6,365 nucleotides of DNA from Methanomicrobiales archaeon (lineage in GTDB: Archaea > Halobacteriota > Methanomicrobia > Methanomicrobiales > Methanoculleaceae): the NCBI GenBank assembly GCA_012511245.1, contig JAAZGM010000264.1, forward strand, positions 1-6,365, read 5' to 3'. A model generated the notes under the pieces. The model searched no databases and had not been told where the DNA came from. It worked only from the letters and a program-made list of their open reading frames with translations. A program made the position numbers and the translations under genes. This document shows, in pieces, positions 1-5,827 of this stretch; within the stretch, counting starts at the first letter, position 1, and every line of letters begins with the position of its first letter.

Positions 1-72
1 CGCCCCGGCCGGGATTTGAACCCGGGTCAAAAGCTCCGCAGGCTTCTAGGATATCCACTACCCTACCGGGAC
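1..72 (-). tRNA. tRNA-Arg, anticodon GCG
   Basis: Read on the minus strand this folds as a full cloverleaf. The 7-bp acceptor stem is GTCCCGG with CCGGGGC, including one G-U pair, and the discriminator is G at base 1. The D arm has the conserved A14, G18, G19 and A21 pattern, with a weak U-U at the end of its stem. The anticodon stem is GAAGC/GCTTT with loop CTGCGGA, so U33 is followed by anticodon GCG, which reads the Arg codon CGC. The T arm is CCGGG/CCCGG around TTCAAAT. No intron is seen. The window ends at the discriminator, so it cannot show whether CCA is encoded. The anticodon assignment depends on placing U33 by eye. Confidence 0.95.
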
Positions 73-112
73 ACAAGAATGAGTGCCTTTCCCCTAACAA
101 CTAGGTTGTCCA

Positions 113-122
113 GGTTAAAAAG
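113..122 (-). promoter_or_regulatory. possible TATA box for the tRNA-Arg gene
   Basis: On the minus strand this reads CTTTTTAACC, the only AT-rich block upstream of the tRNA. Its centre lies about 46 bp from the mature tRNA 5' end. Transcription starting about 26 bp downstream of it would give a 5' leader of roughly 20 nt for RNase P to remove. The match to an archaeal TATA box is weak. Confidence 0.25.
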
Positions 123-296
123 GATTGCTCGCCGGGCGATGAGATCACCATGACGGAGACCGCAGGTGTGAGGTTGTGCCGGCGAACCGCCCTGAACTCG
201 CATGCGAGATCTCGTGTTTCATCCCCCCTCTATTGAAGTAAGCCCTCAGGTTCAAACGGGCGCGCCCCGTATACTACCCGGGCAGGATCTGGAGGT
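123..296. other. non-coding spacer with short palindromes
   Basis: No gene is supported between the tRNA region and the lipoprotein stop codon. The stretch contains a 12-bp perfect palindrome CTCGCATGCGAG (197-208), the overlapping 10-bp palindrome CGAGATCTCG (205-214), and GGGCGCGCCC (258-267). The last lies about 30 bp beyond the lipoprotein stop and could mark the 3' end of that transcript, but no U-run follows it. A 28-codon frame at 150-236 (+) has no convincing ribosome-binding site. Confidence 0.5.
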
Positions 297-929
297 CTAC
301 ACGCCTCCTGCGCATACCTGTATACGTACTTCCGCATCGCTCCCGACAAGTTCGATCAGGTAATTTCCGGGCACATAGAGGCGGATCTGTTTACGGGTAT
401 CCGCATCAAACCCTCTCCCGAATCCATTTTTCTCTATAATTTTGCCAGACTCCCGATCTCTGACAGTCACCGTAAACCACGAATTTTCGCTTGGATAGAC
501 CTGCTTGACAACAACCTCTTTCTTGCTGCCATAACCGCTTGAGGTGTGTTTCTCCCGCGTGATCATCTTTGGTTTCACATCAAACTCGATGATGAGCGGG
601 GGCACGGTCAGATCGAAGGTGTAGGCCTCACTATGGCCAGTAGAACTGAACACTATAGTCTCGCTGTAGAGTGTCACGTAGGGGTCAGGTGTCGGCGGGA
701 CTTCTGTCGGTCTGCTGAGCGTGGGGTTGGGCATACTGCTTGTCGCTGTTGGATACGGGGTTGCCGGGATCAGGTATCCCGGGTTTCCACTCTCCTCGCC
801 CTGTTCTTCGGGTGGAAGGTTCCCGGACCAATCCGGATTGACGACGACCGGCATCTCCGCACACCCGGCGGATGCAAGAACCAGGAGCATCATTGCAGCT
901 GCGAAGAGCGACTTATACATCTTGCTCAT
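297..929 (-). CDS. predicted secreted lipoprotein, function unknown
   Basis: A 210-residue protein that I cannot assign to a named family. Residues 1-23 form a lipoprotein signal: a short basic start (MSKMYK), a hydrophobic core rich in Ala, Met and Leu, and lipobox SAGC with Cys23 as the predicted lipid-anchored residue. Residues about 35-85 are a Pro/Thr/Ser-rich low-complexity linker, acidic at first, typical of a flexible surface spacer. Residues about 85-210 look like a compact beta-rich domain, with alternating hydrophobic strands such as FTVTVRD and IRLYVPGNYLIEL, and a second Cys at 206. The start at 929 was chosen because it places the signal peptide at the N terminus and has a TATA-like box at the right distance. 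The frame stays open to 1199, but that extension is not signal-like. A start at the second Met (920) is also possible. The gene is divergent from the glycosyltransferase operon, so a cell-envelope role is plausible but unproven. Confidence 0.85.
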   Translation of the reverse strand: MSKMYKSLFAAAMMLLVLASAGCAEMPVVVNPDWSGNLPPEEQGEESGNPGYLIPATPYPTATSSMPNPTLSRPTEVPPTPDPYVTLYSETIVFSSTGHSEAYTFDLTVPPLIIEFDVKPKMITREKHTSSGYGSKKEVVVKQVYPSENSWFTVTVRDRESGKIIEKNGFGRGFDADTRKQIRLYVPGNYLIELVGSDAEVRIQVCAGGV

Positions 930-950
930 CGTAGAGGGATTATGCGGGGG

Positions 951-960
951 GATATTTATG
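951..960 (-). promoter_or_regulatory. TATA box of the lipoprotein gene
   Basis: On the minus strand this reads CATAAATATC, preceded by an A-rich stretch that could be part of the BRE. The box is centred about 26.5 bp before the A of the ATG at 929, so transcription would start at or next to the start codon. No Shine-Dalgarno sequence lies between, which fits a leaderless mRNA. Confidence 0.6.
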
Positions 961-1035
961 TTTTTACTCCTGGAGTGTCCGGTGAATGAGATGCACCGGA
1001 TACAGGGCAGACCGGGAAAGGTATGAGATCTCTTC

Positions 1036-1104
1036 CGGATATTCGCCAGGTCTCGGCTGGCGGATAGATCATATCCAGGAGACAGGCGGGATAGATATTC
1101 AGGG
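1036..1104. repeat. three imperfect direct repeats in the divergent spacer
   Basis: Three related blocks begin at about 1037 (CGGATATTCGCCAGG), 1061 (CGGATAGATCATATCCAGG) and 1088 (CGGGATAGATATTCAGGG). They share CGG(G)ATA at one end and CAGG at the other, and start 24-27 bp apart, about two to two and a half helical turns. They sit between the promoters of the lipoprotein and the GT39-like gene, where a regulator could act on either. The similarity was judged by eye and the units differ in length, so chance resemblance is possible. Confidence 0.3.
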
Positions 1105-1130
1105 CGTGGAATGAGAACACCATCATCCAG

Positions 1131-1140
1131 TAATATATAT
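1131..1140 (+). promoter_or_regulatory. TATA box of the glycosyltransferase operon
   Basis: The sequence TAATATATAT is a strong archaeal TATA-type element. Its ATATATAT core (1133-1140) is centred about 26.5 bp before the ATG at 1163. The expected transcription start therefore falls at the start codon, and no Shine-Dalgarno sequence precedes it, so the first gene of this operon is probably leaderless. Confidence 0.65.
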
Positions 1141-1162
1141 CTGTATTTGCGGTCAATACCTG

Positions 1163-2695
1163 ATGATTGAGATGGGAAAGAAGCAGGGAAAACGAGCAAA
1201 ACGTGAGATTCCTATGTATGAAAGCGAAGGAGATCTTGATGCTGGAATCTCCAAACCGGCGGTCGATCATCCTTCTTCTTTTGATGCAGTTGTGACATCC
1301 ATCAAAACCAGCAGGTACCTGCAGATTCTCATCGGGCTGACGCTCATAGGGCTTGTTCTCCGGTTCTATAACCTTGCCGTGAACTCGTTCTGGCTCGACG
1401 AAGCCTCGACCCTCACATTTGCCCGGCAATCATTTGCCGGAATCTGGGAAAGCACCGCCGGAGGAGAGTTCAACCCGCCGCTCTTTTACTGGCTGGAACA
1501 CGGGATGCTCGCCTTCGGGGAGAGCGAGTTCGTGCTCCGGTTCCTCCCCGCACTCCTCGGCGCTCTGACCATCCCGATCGTATATCTCATCGGGAAGGAG
1601 TTTCGGGACAGAAACGTCGGGATCATCGCCGCAGCCCTCCTTGCGTTCTCGCCGTTTCATATCTTCTACTCTCAGGAAGCCCGGGCATACGCCCCGATGC
1701 TCTTCTTCTTCTCACTTGCACTTCTCTTCTACATGCGAGCGAATCGATCGGATGAGGCTCGTTCATGGCTCTTCTTCGGCCTCTTCTCCGCGGTCGCCTT
1801 CTGGATGCATTTCTACGCCATCGTGCCGGTCGCCGTCCTCATCCTCCACGCCCTGGTCACCCGTGCAGGCGACCTCCGGATCGACCTCCGGAACGGGAAG
1901 AACCTCGCACTGGCACTCATCGCTTTCATCATCGCCACCCTCCCCCTCCTCATCGTCACGGTCAACCTCTTCTTCGTGAGGACATCATCCGCTCCGACAT
2001 TCGGTATACAGGGGCTCGATGTCATCTACCAGACGCTCCTGCAGATATCGGGCTTCAACGATCTCATCATGGCAGGATTCATCGTCCTCTTCCTGATAGG
2101 CGTCGCCATCACCTGGCGCAATGACCGGAACGGGGCGCTCCTTCTCATCTTCATGATGGTTCTCCCGCTCGTGGCAAGCCTCCTCCTCTCATCGAGAATG
2201 CCGATGATACCTCGCTATCTCATCTATCTTCTCCCGGTCTATTTCGTCGGGATTGCGTCGGTGTACCCCGGATTCTATGCACTTGTCCGGGATAGGAGGG
2301 CGGTATACATCGTTATTGCGGTGGTGTTCCTCATCAGCGCACCTTTCCTATCGACCTATTACACGACGCCCCAGAAGAACGATTGGCGCGGATTCTCTAC
2401 AGAACTCAGCGGGGTGACGGGAGAAGGAGATCTCATCGTCGTACTGCCGCCATACATGGCGCAACCGCTCGACTACTACTACAGCAACACGACTGACGGA
2501 ACTCTTGAACTCGGGGCGAATACCGGAGGGGATCTTGAGGTGATCCGGGACCAGTATCCGGATCGACGTGTGTTCTATGTGGTGACCACCGATATCTTCG
2601 CAGTGGACCCAACCGGGGATGCGGTGGACTGGCTCAATGGAAATGCAGAGTTCGCCGGGCAACGTATGGGGATCTATCTCTTTGTCTCTGCTTGA
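1163..2695 (+). CDS. GT39/ArnT-like (PMT_2) membrane glycosyltransferase
   Basis: A 510-residue integral membrane protein of the PMT_2/ArnT-like glycosyltransferase superfamily. Members move a sugar from a polyprenyl-phosphate donor to a protein, lipid or glycan on the outer face of the membrane. Residues 1-50 are a basic, then acidic, cytoplasmic tail. About ten or eleven hydrophobic helices follow between 52 and 397. Family signatures are SFWLDEAST (75-83), with the acidic pair D79/E80 expected at the catalytic site in the first outer loop, NPPLFYW (104-110), QEARAY (171-176) and PRYLIYLLP (350-358). Residues about 400-510 are soluble and begin with a DWRG motif. The ATG at 1163 is used because it fits the TATA box; the Met at 1172 is an alternative. 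The neighbouring GT2-GtrA gene may supply its lipid-linked sugar (inference). The acceptor and sugar cannot be read from the sequence. Confidence 0.88.
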   Translation: MIEMGKKQGKRAKREIPMYESEGDLDAGISKPAVDHPSSFDAVVTSIKTSRYLQILIGLTLIGLVLRFYNLAVNSFWLDEASTLTFARQSFAGIWESTAGGEFNPPLFYWLEHGMLAFGESEFVLRFLPALLGALTIPIVYLIGKEFRDRNVGIIAAALLAFSPFHIFYSQEARAYAPMLFFFSLALLFYMRANRSDEARSWLFFGLFSAVAFWMHFYAIVPVAVLILHALVTRAGDLRIDLRNGKNLALALIAFIIATLPLLIVTVNLFFVRTSSAPTFGIQGLDVIYQTLLQISGFNDLIMAGFIVLFLIGVAITWRNDRNGALLLIFMMVLPLVASLLLSSRMPMIPRYLIYLLPVYFVGIASVYPGFYALVRDRRAVYIVIAVVFLISAPFLSTYYTTPQKNDWRGFSTELSGVTGEGDLIVVLPPYMAQPLDYYYSNTTDGTLELGANTGGDLEVIRDQYPDRRVFYVVTTDIFAVDPTGDAVDWLNGNAEFAGQRMGIYLFVSA

Positions 2696-2702
2696 GGAGG
2701 GG
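2694..2702 (+). promoter_or_regulatory. Shine-Dalgarno element in the GT39/GT2 gap
   Basis: The run GAGGAGGGG starts inside the TGA stop of the upstream gene and is complementary to the archaeal 16S rRNA tail. It lies 24 nt before the ATG at 2727, too far to serve it directly. It is only a few bases before the ATG of the eight-codon frame at 2704. Confidence 0.5.
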
Positions 2703-2703
2703 A

Positions 2704-2730
2704 ATGCAACGGCCGATACCTATGACATGA
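2704..2730 (+). CDS. possible eight-codon leader ORF (MQRPIPMT)
   Basis: A minimal frame of eight codons follows the GAGGAGGGG ribosome-binding site. Its TGA (2728-2730) overlaps the ATG (2727-2729) of the DPM-synthase-like gene in an ATGA arrangement. The downstream ATG has no ribosome-binding site of its own at normal spacing. Ribosomes finishing this frame could therefore restart on the overlapping ATG, giving translational coupling. Start-stop overlaps are common between archaeal operon genes, but such a tiny frame may also arise by chance, and the peptide itself need have no function. The spacing from the strongest GGAGG core is short (3 nt); it is 6 nt from the first GAGG. Confidence 0.25.
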   Translation: MQRPIPMT

Positions 2731-3824
2731 CGGTGATCATCCCGACCTTCAACGAGGAGGGGAACGTCGCCGCGATCATCGATGCGGTCGGCGGGGTCTT
2801 TCAGAAGAGCGGCATCCGCGGCGAGATCCTGGTGGTCGACGACTCCTCAAGTGACCGGACGATCCCGATCGTCGAAGAGATCGCAGGCCGGAACGGCAAC
2901 GTGCGGTTGATCGTGCGAAAGGAGGATCACGGCCTCTCCCAGTCGGTCGTCGAGGGGTTCGGGTCGGCGCGCTCGGATATCCTGCAGGTCATCGACGCCG
3001 ATTTCTCGCATCCGCCTGAACTCATCCCGCGTTTTTACGAAGCGATACGGGATGGGGCGGACATCGCCATCGGGAGCAGGTATATGAAAGGCGGGAATAT
3101 CGAGCAGTGGCCGCTCAAACGCCGGATCATATCCCTCGGAGCCACGGCGTTCGGGCGCATACTCTTTCCTGAGGTCACCGATCCTGTGAGCGGGTTCTTT
3201 GCTGTTCGGCGTGATGTCGTCTCCGGTGCTCCACTTGCGCCCCGGGGGTACAAGATCCTGATGGAAGTCCTTGGCAAAGGGCAGTGGCACTCGTTTGTTG
3301 AGATCCCTTTCGTCTTCAAGGATCGCGAGGAAGGGGAGAGCAAACTCAGGCTGGATACAATGGTGGATTACCTCCGGCAATGCGCAGGCATCGTCCGCTT
3401 CACGGTAACCCGCCGGGCAGGGCCGGTCTGGGATGAGTGGCTGAAGATCCTCCGGTTCGGTTTCGTCGGACTCTCCGGCATATTTGTTAACACAGGGCTC
3501 CTCTACGCCCTGACCGAGATTGCTGGCTTCTATTACCTCCTCTCTGCCGCGATCGCGATCGAAGTCTCGATCGTGAACAACTTCATCTGGAACGACATAT
3601 GGACGTTCAAGTCAGCACGGGATCTCAGGTTCGGGCGGAGGATCTCGCGGTTCGGGTCGTTCCAGGCAGTCTCGATGGGCGGGCTTGTCATCAATATGGG
3701 TATCCTCTACCTCCTCGCGGAGGTTGCCGGGGTCTACTATCTTGTCGCGAACCTCGTGGGGATATTCGTTGCATTCGTCTGGAACTATATGGTGAACCGG
3801 CATATCACGTGGATGACCCGGTGA
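2727..3824 (+). CDS. GT2-GtrA fusion, dolichol-phosphate sugar synthase-like
   Basis: A 365-residue two-domain protein. Residues 1 to about 230 are a GT-A fold family 2 glycosyltransferase of the DPM1 type: the N-terminal strand MTVIIPTFNEEGN, the nucleotide-binding VVDDSSSDRT (36-45), the metal-binding DAD at 90-92 followed by FSHPP, GSRYMKGG (116-123), TDPVSGFFAVRR (151-162) and the basic EGESKLR loop (202-208). Residues about 240-365 are a GtrA-like membrane domain with four predicted helices and two internally similar halves, marked by FGFVGLSG and NNFIWNDIWTF, then FGSFQAV and WNYMVNRHITW. Such fusions transfer mannose or another hexose from a nucleotide sugar to dolichyl phosphate; Pyrococcus furiosus DPM synthase has this architecture. 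The sugar used here is not certain. The frame is open back to 2619, inside the previous gene, but the family N terminus fits 2727. It probably shares a transcript with the GT39-like gene and could make its donor. Confidence 0.9.
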   Translation: MTVIIPTFNEEGNVAAIIDAVGGVFQKSGIRGEILVVDDSSSDRTIPIVEEIAGRNGNVRLIVRKEDHGLSQSVVEGFGSARSDILQVIDADFSHPPELIPRFYEAIRDGADIAIGSRYMKGGNIEQWPLKRRIISLGATAFGRILFPEVTDPVSGFFAVRRDVVSGAPLAPRGYKILMEVLGKGQWHSFVEIPFVFKDREEGESKLRLDTMVDYLRQCAGIVRFTVTRRAGPVWDEWLKILRFGFVGLSGIFVNTGLLYALTEIAGFYYLLSAAIAIEVSIVNNFIWNDIWTFKSARDLRFGRRISRFGSFQAVSMGGLVINMGILYLLAEVAGVYYLVANLVGIFVAFVWNYMVNRHITWMTR

Positions 3825-3903
3825 AAAATATCGTTCATCCGGCATAGAAGGTTAGAGGGATGAGAAACAGGCTGTCCCGGCCGGAAGGCAAACCCCTCCT
3901 CCT
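3825..3903. other. convergent intergenic gap
   Basis: This gap lies between the 3' ends of the GT2-GtrA gene and wecB. It contains an 8-bp palindrome CCGGCCGG (3877-3884). An inverted repeat CTTCAG (3902-3907) / CTGAAG (3922-3927) spans the wecB stop codon with a 14-nt loop. Neither is followed by a clear U-run on either strand, so no terminator can be called with confidence. Confidence 0.4.
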
Positions 3904-4989
3904 TCAGCGAGCGAGGGTTTCCTGAAGATGCTGGAGTATTTTTTCGCCTGAATTTCCATCCCCGAAGGGATTTTCCCACGTTCTCGGTCTGAGGTCCATC
4001 ACCTTTGCGCCGGAGAGGATTGCTTCCGGGTTCGTTCCGGCGAGTATGTTCCCTCCCACCTCGATCGTTTCAGGGCGCTCCGTGTTGTTTCTCATCGTCA
4101 CGCATGGGGTCTTGAGGATGCAGCATTCCTCCTGGATACCTCCGGAATCGGTTAAAACAAGCCGGGCAGAGGCTTCGAGGAGGAGGAACTCAAAGTAACC
4201 GAGCGGATCCAGGAGGCGAACATTGTCTGGAACCTGGATATCAAAGTGTCCGATCATCTTCTTTGTCCGGGGATGGATCGGGTAGAGAACCGGAACGCCG
4301 AACTCGTTGCCCACAAGTTCGATGCCTTCCAGTATACCTGACAGGTTCTCCCGCCTGTCGACGTTCTCCTGTCGGTGTGCAGTGACCAGGATATAGTTGC
4401 CCTCCTCAATGCCGAGTCTGGAGAAGATCGACCGGTCTCTCCCGGCAATAGACAGGTTCTGGACGACGGCATCGACGACGGTGTTGCCGGTAACAAATAT
4501 CGCCGAATCAGGCCGTCCCTCCCCCCTCAAGTTGGCGGCAGTGGCCTCTGTCGGTGCAAAGAGGAGATCGCTCAGGTGGTCGGCGACGATACGATTGATC
4601 TCTTCAGGCATCGATCGGTCGTAACTCCGGAGACCTGCCTCAACGTGGCCCAGCATAATGCCGAGTTTCGCGGCTACAAGAGCCCCGGCAAGCACGGTGT
4701 TCGTATCGCCCTGCACCAGCACGGCATCATGAGGATCTTCCATGAGTATCTTCTCAAGTCCGATCAGCATGCGGGCGGTCTGGGCGCCATGCATCCCTGA
4801 GCCGATCTCAAGATTATACGCTGCACCGGGCAGTTCAAGATCGCGAAAGAAGATCCTGTCCATCTCGTACGAGTAATGCTGGCCGGTATGGATGATGGAG
4901 AACTCGATGGACATCCTGGAACACGCCCGAATCACCGGAGACATCTTGACGATCTCCGGGCGTGTGCCGAGTATTATTGCAATCTTCAT
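3904..4989 (-). CDS. wecB: UDP-N-acetylglucosamine 2-epimerase (non-hydrolysing)
   Basis: A 361-residue cytoplasmic enzyme, near the usual length of about 370. It interconverts UDP-GlcNAc and UDP-ManNAc, the first step towards ManNAc or ManNAcA residues in surface glycans. The GT-B fold signatures are all present: GTRPEIVKM (8-16) at the N terminus, QGDTNT (93-98) with the catalytic-type Asp95, GHVEAGLRS (114-122) with Glu117, PEEINR (128-133) with the second acidic residue, TAHRQEN (203-209) with His205, HPRTKK (239-244), and TDSGGIQEE (280-288) that binds the UDP. The intact acidic and His set argues for the non-hydrolysing type rather than a hydrolysing NeuC-type epimerase. It is transcribed alone, against the flanking glycosyltransferase genes. 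The usual partner, a UDP-ManNAc dehydrogenase (wecC), is not in the window. The start has no Shine-Dalgarno sequence. Confidence 0.96.
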   Translation of the reverse strand: MKIAIILGTRPEIVKMSPVIRACSRMSIEFSIIHTGQHYSYEMDRIFFRDLELPGAAYNLEIGSGMHGAQTARMLIGLEKILMEDPHDAVLVQGDTNTVLAGALVAAKLGIMLGHVEAGLRSYDRSMPEEINRIVADHLSDLLFAPTEATAANLRGEGRPDSAIFVTGNTVVDAVVQNLSIAGRDRSIFSRLGIEEGNYILVTAHRQENVDRRENLSGILEGIELVGNEFGVPVLYPIHPRTKKMIGHFDIQVPDNVRLLDPLGYFEFLLLEASARLVLTDSGGIQEECCILKTPCVTMRNNTERPETIEVGGNILAGTNPEAILSGAKVMDLRPRTWENPFGDGNSGEKILQHLQETLAR

Positions 4990-5010
4990 AGTATCTGATG
5001 GAGTGGATGC

Positions 5011-5020
5011 GGATTAAAAC
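5011..5020 (-). promoter_or_regulatory. candidate TATA box of wecB
   Basis: On the minus strand this reads GTTTTAATCC, centred about 26.5 bp before the ATG at 4989, the same spacing as the two other leaderless promoters in the window. It lacks the alternating TATATA core. The element at 5029-5038, read on the minus strand as GGAATATATC, is a competing choice that would give a leader of about 17 nt with no Shine-Dalgarno sequence. Confidence 0.4.
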
Positions 5021-5028
5021 AGATCGAT

Positions 5029-5038
5029 GATATATTCC
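5029..5038 (+). promoter_or_regulatory. candidate TATA box of the downstream GT2 gene, possibly bidirectional
   Basis: The sequence GATATATTCC has a symmetrical ATATAT core and lies about 48 bp before the ATG at 5080. Transcription about 26 bp downstream would leave a leader of roughly 22 nt, enough to include the GAGAAGG ribosome-binding site. Read on the other strand it is also TATA-like and could drive wecB. Confidence 0.45.
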
Positions 5039-5067
5039 TTTACGCAAAACATGGTACCAACGAGTGA

Positions 5068-5074
5068 GAGAAGG
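5068..5074 (+). promoter_or_regulatory. ribosome-binding site of the second GT2 gene
   Basis: The purine-rich GAGAAGG ends 5 nt before the ATG at 5080. It is only a partial match to the archaeal consensus, but its spacing is good and it supports this start and a leadered mRNA, unlike the leaderless genes nearby. Confidence 0.45.
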
Positions 5075-5079
5075 TTGTA

Positions 5080-5814
5080 ATGATCTCGATAATAATACCG
5101 CTTTATAACGAAGAAGACAATGTCGACAGTTACGACACTGATCTTTTTCCAGTTGTCGATACGATCGCAAACGAGTACAATATGACCTTCGACTTTATTT
5201 TCGTGAATGACGGGAGTAAAGACCGGACTCGCGAGAAGATCACCGCGATTGCAGCGCGGCGAAGTGACGTCCGGGTACTCAACCACGAGAGAAACCGGGG
5301 GATGGGTGCTGCGCTCAAGACGGGATTTTCGCAAACCGATGCCGACCTCATCATCACCATGGACTCAGACCTTACGTTCAGGCCTGAAGATATACCGGCA
5401 CTCCTGGAGGCATACGCCCGTGATCGCCCCGATTGCGTCTCGGGTTCTCCGTATCTTGAGGCAGGGCTCATGGAGGAAGTCACGCCGATGCGCCTTTTCT
5501 TCAGTAAAACCGTCAATTTTATGTATCGGGTTCTGCTGCGCCAGCCCATCACCTGCGTAAGTCCGATCTTCAGGCTCTATAAAGCCGATACCCTGAAAAA
5601 ACTGGACCTGGAGAGCGAGAACTTCGAGATAAACGCCGAGATCATCTCAAAGTGTCTCATATATGGATACAGGGTGGTCGAGGTTCCCGTAACGTTGTAC
5701 CGACGAAAATATGGTGAGTCGAAGATCAACATTCGCAGGGAGATCTTCAACAACCTGAATATGATGAGAAAGATCGTCCGGACAAAGTATTTCCACCAAC
5801 CGTGGCGCTCATAA
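5080..5814 (+). CDS. family 2 glycosyltransferase, DPM1-like, soluble
   Basis: A 244-residue GT-A fold glycosyltransferase. The start MISIIIPLYNEEDNV is the typical GT2 first strand. FVNDGSKDRT (41-50) binds the nucleotide. RNRGMGAALKTG (71-82) is the usual loop after the third strand. TMDSDLTFRPED (93-104) carries the DSD metal motif at 95-97. The C-terminal YRRKYGESKI (207-216) matches the basic GESK loop of polyprenyl-phosphate mannosyltransferases. Unlike the GT2-GtrA protein it has no membrane helices, so it is a single-domain DPM1-like enzyme. It may load a polyprenyl phosphate with a sugar from a nucleotide donor, or extend a lipid-linked glycan at the inner membrane face. The substrate cannot be told. 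It is followed after 13 nt by the methyltransferase gene and probably shares its transcript. Confidence 0.9.
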   Translation: MISIIIPLYNEEDNVDSYDTDLFPVVDTIANEYNMTFDFIFVNDGSKDRTREKITAIAARRSDVRVLNHERNRGMGAALKTGFSQTDADLIITMDSDLTFRPEDIPALLEAYARDRPDCVSGSPYLEAGLMEEVTPMRLFFSKTVNFMYRVLLRQPITCVSPIFRLYKADTLKKLDLESENFEINAEIISKCLIYGYRVVEVPVTLYRRKYGESKINIRREIFNNLNMMRKIVRTKYFHQPWRS

Positions 5815-5822
5815 GGGGGAGG
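5815..5822 (+). promoter_or_regulatory. Shine-Dalgarno sequence of the methyltransferase gene
   Basis: GGGGGAGG begins directly after the TAA of the previous gene and ends 5 nt before the ATG at 5828. It is a strong ribosome-binding site at ideal spacing. It fixes the start of the following gene and shows that translation inside this operon uses Shine-Dalgarno initiation. Confidence 0.75.
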
Positions 5823-5827
5823 AAGAC

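Noticed and set aside
1..72. tRNA-Arg as an integration site for a mobile element
   Set aside because: An element using the tRNA 3' end would lie to the left, outside the window. No integrase or repeated tRNA fragment is seen on the right.
136..195. Possible C/D box guide RNA (GCGATGA to CTGA)
   Set aside because: The C box deviates from consensus, no convincing D'/C' pair is present between the boxes, and the flanks do not form the closing stem.
150..236. Small plus-strand ORF of 28 codons
   Set aside because: It has no ribosome-binding site or placed TATA box, and its sequence is Arg/Ser-rich with no recognisable feature.
546..989. Plus-strand open frame opposite the lipoprotein gene
   Set aside because: The composition, rich in Arg, Cys and His, is typical of an antisense shadow, and the opposite frame has a coherent signal peptide, linker and domain.
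930..1199. Extension of the lipoprotein frame upstream to an ATG at 1199
   Set aside because: The extra 90 residues overlap the start of the divergent GT39-like gene, look unlike protein, and would bury the signal peptide and lipobox. The TATA box at 951-960 also lies inside this extension.
2619..2726. Upstream start for the GT2-GtrA protein at 2619
   Set aside because: It would overlap the GT39-like coding region by 77 bases, and GT2 enzymes normally begin at the MTVIIPTFNE strand.
2847..3380. Long open frame of 177 codons antisense to the GT2-GtrA gene
   Set aside because: It is a shadow of a GC-rich gene with clear conserved motifs on the other strand and has no recognisable domain or start signals.
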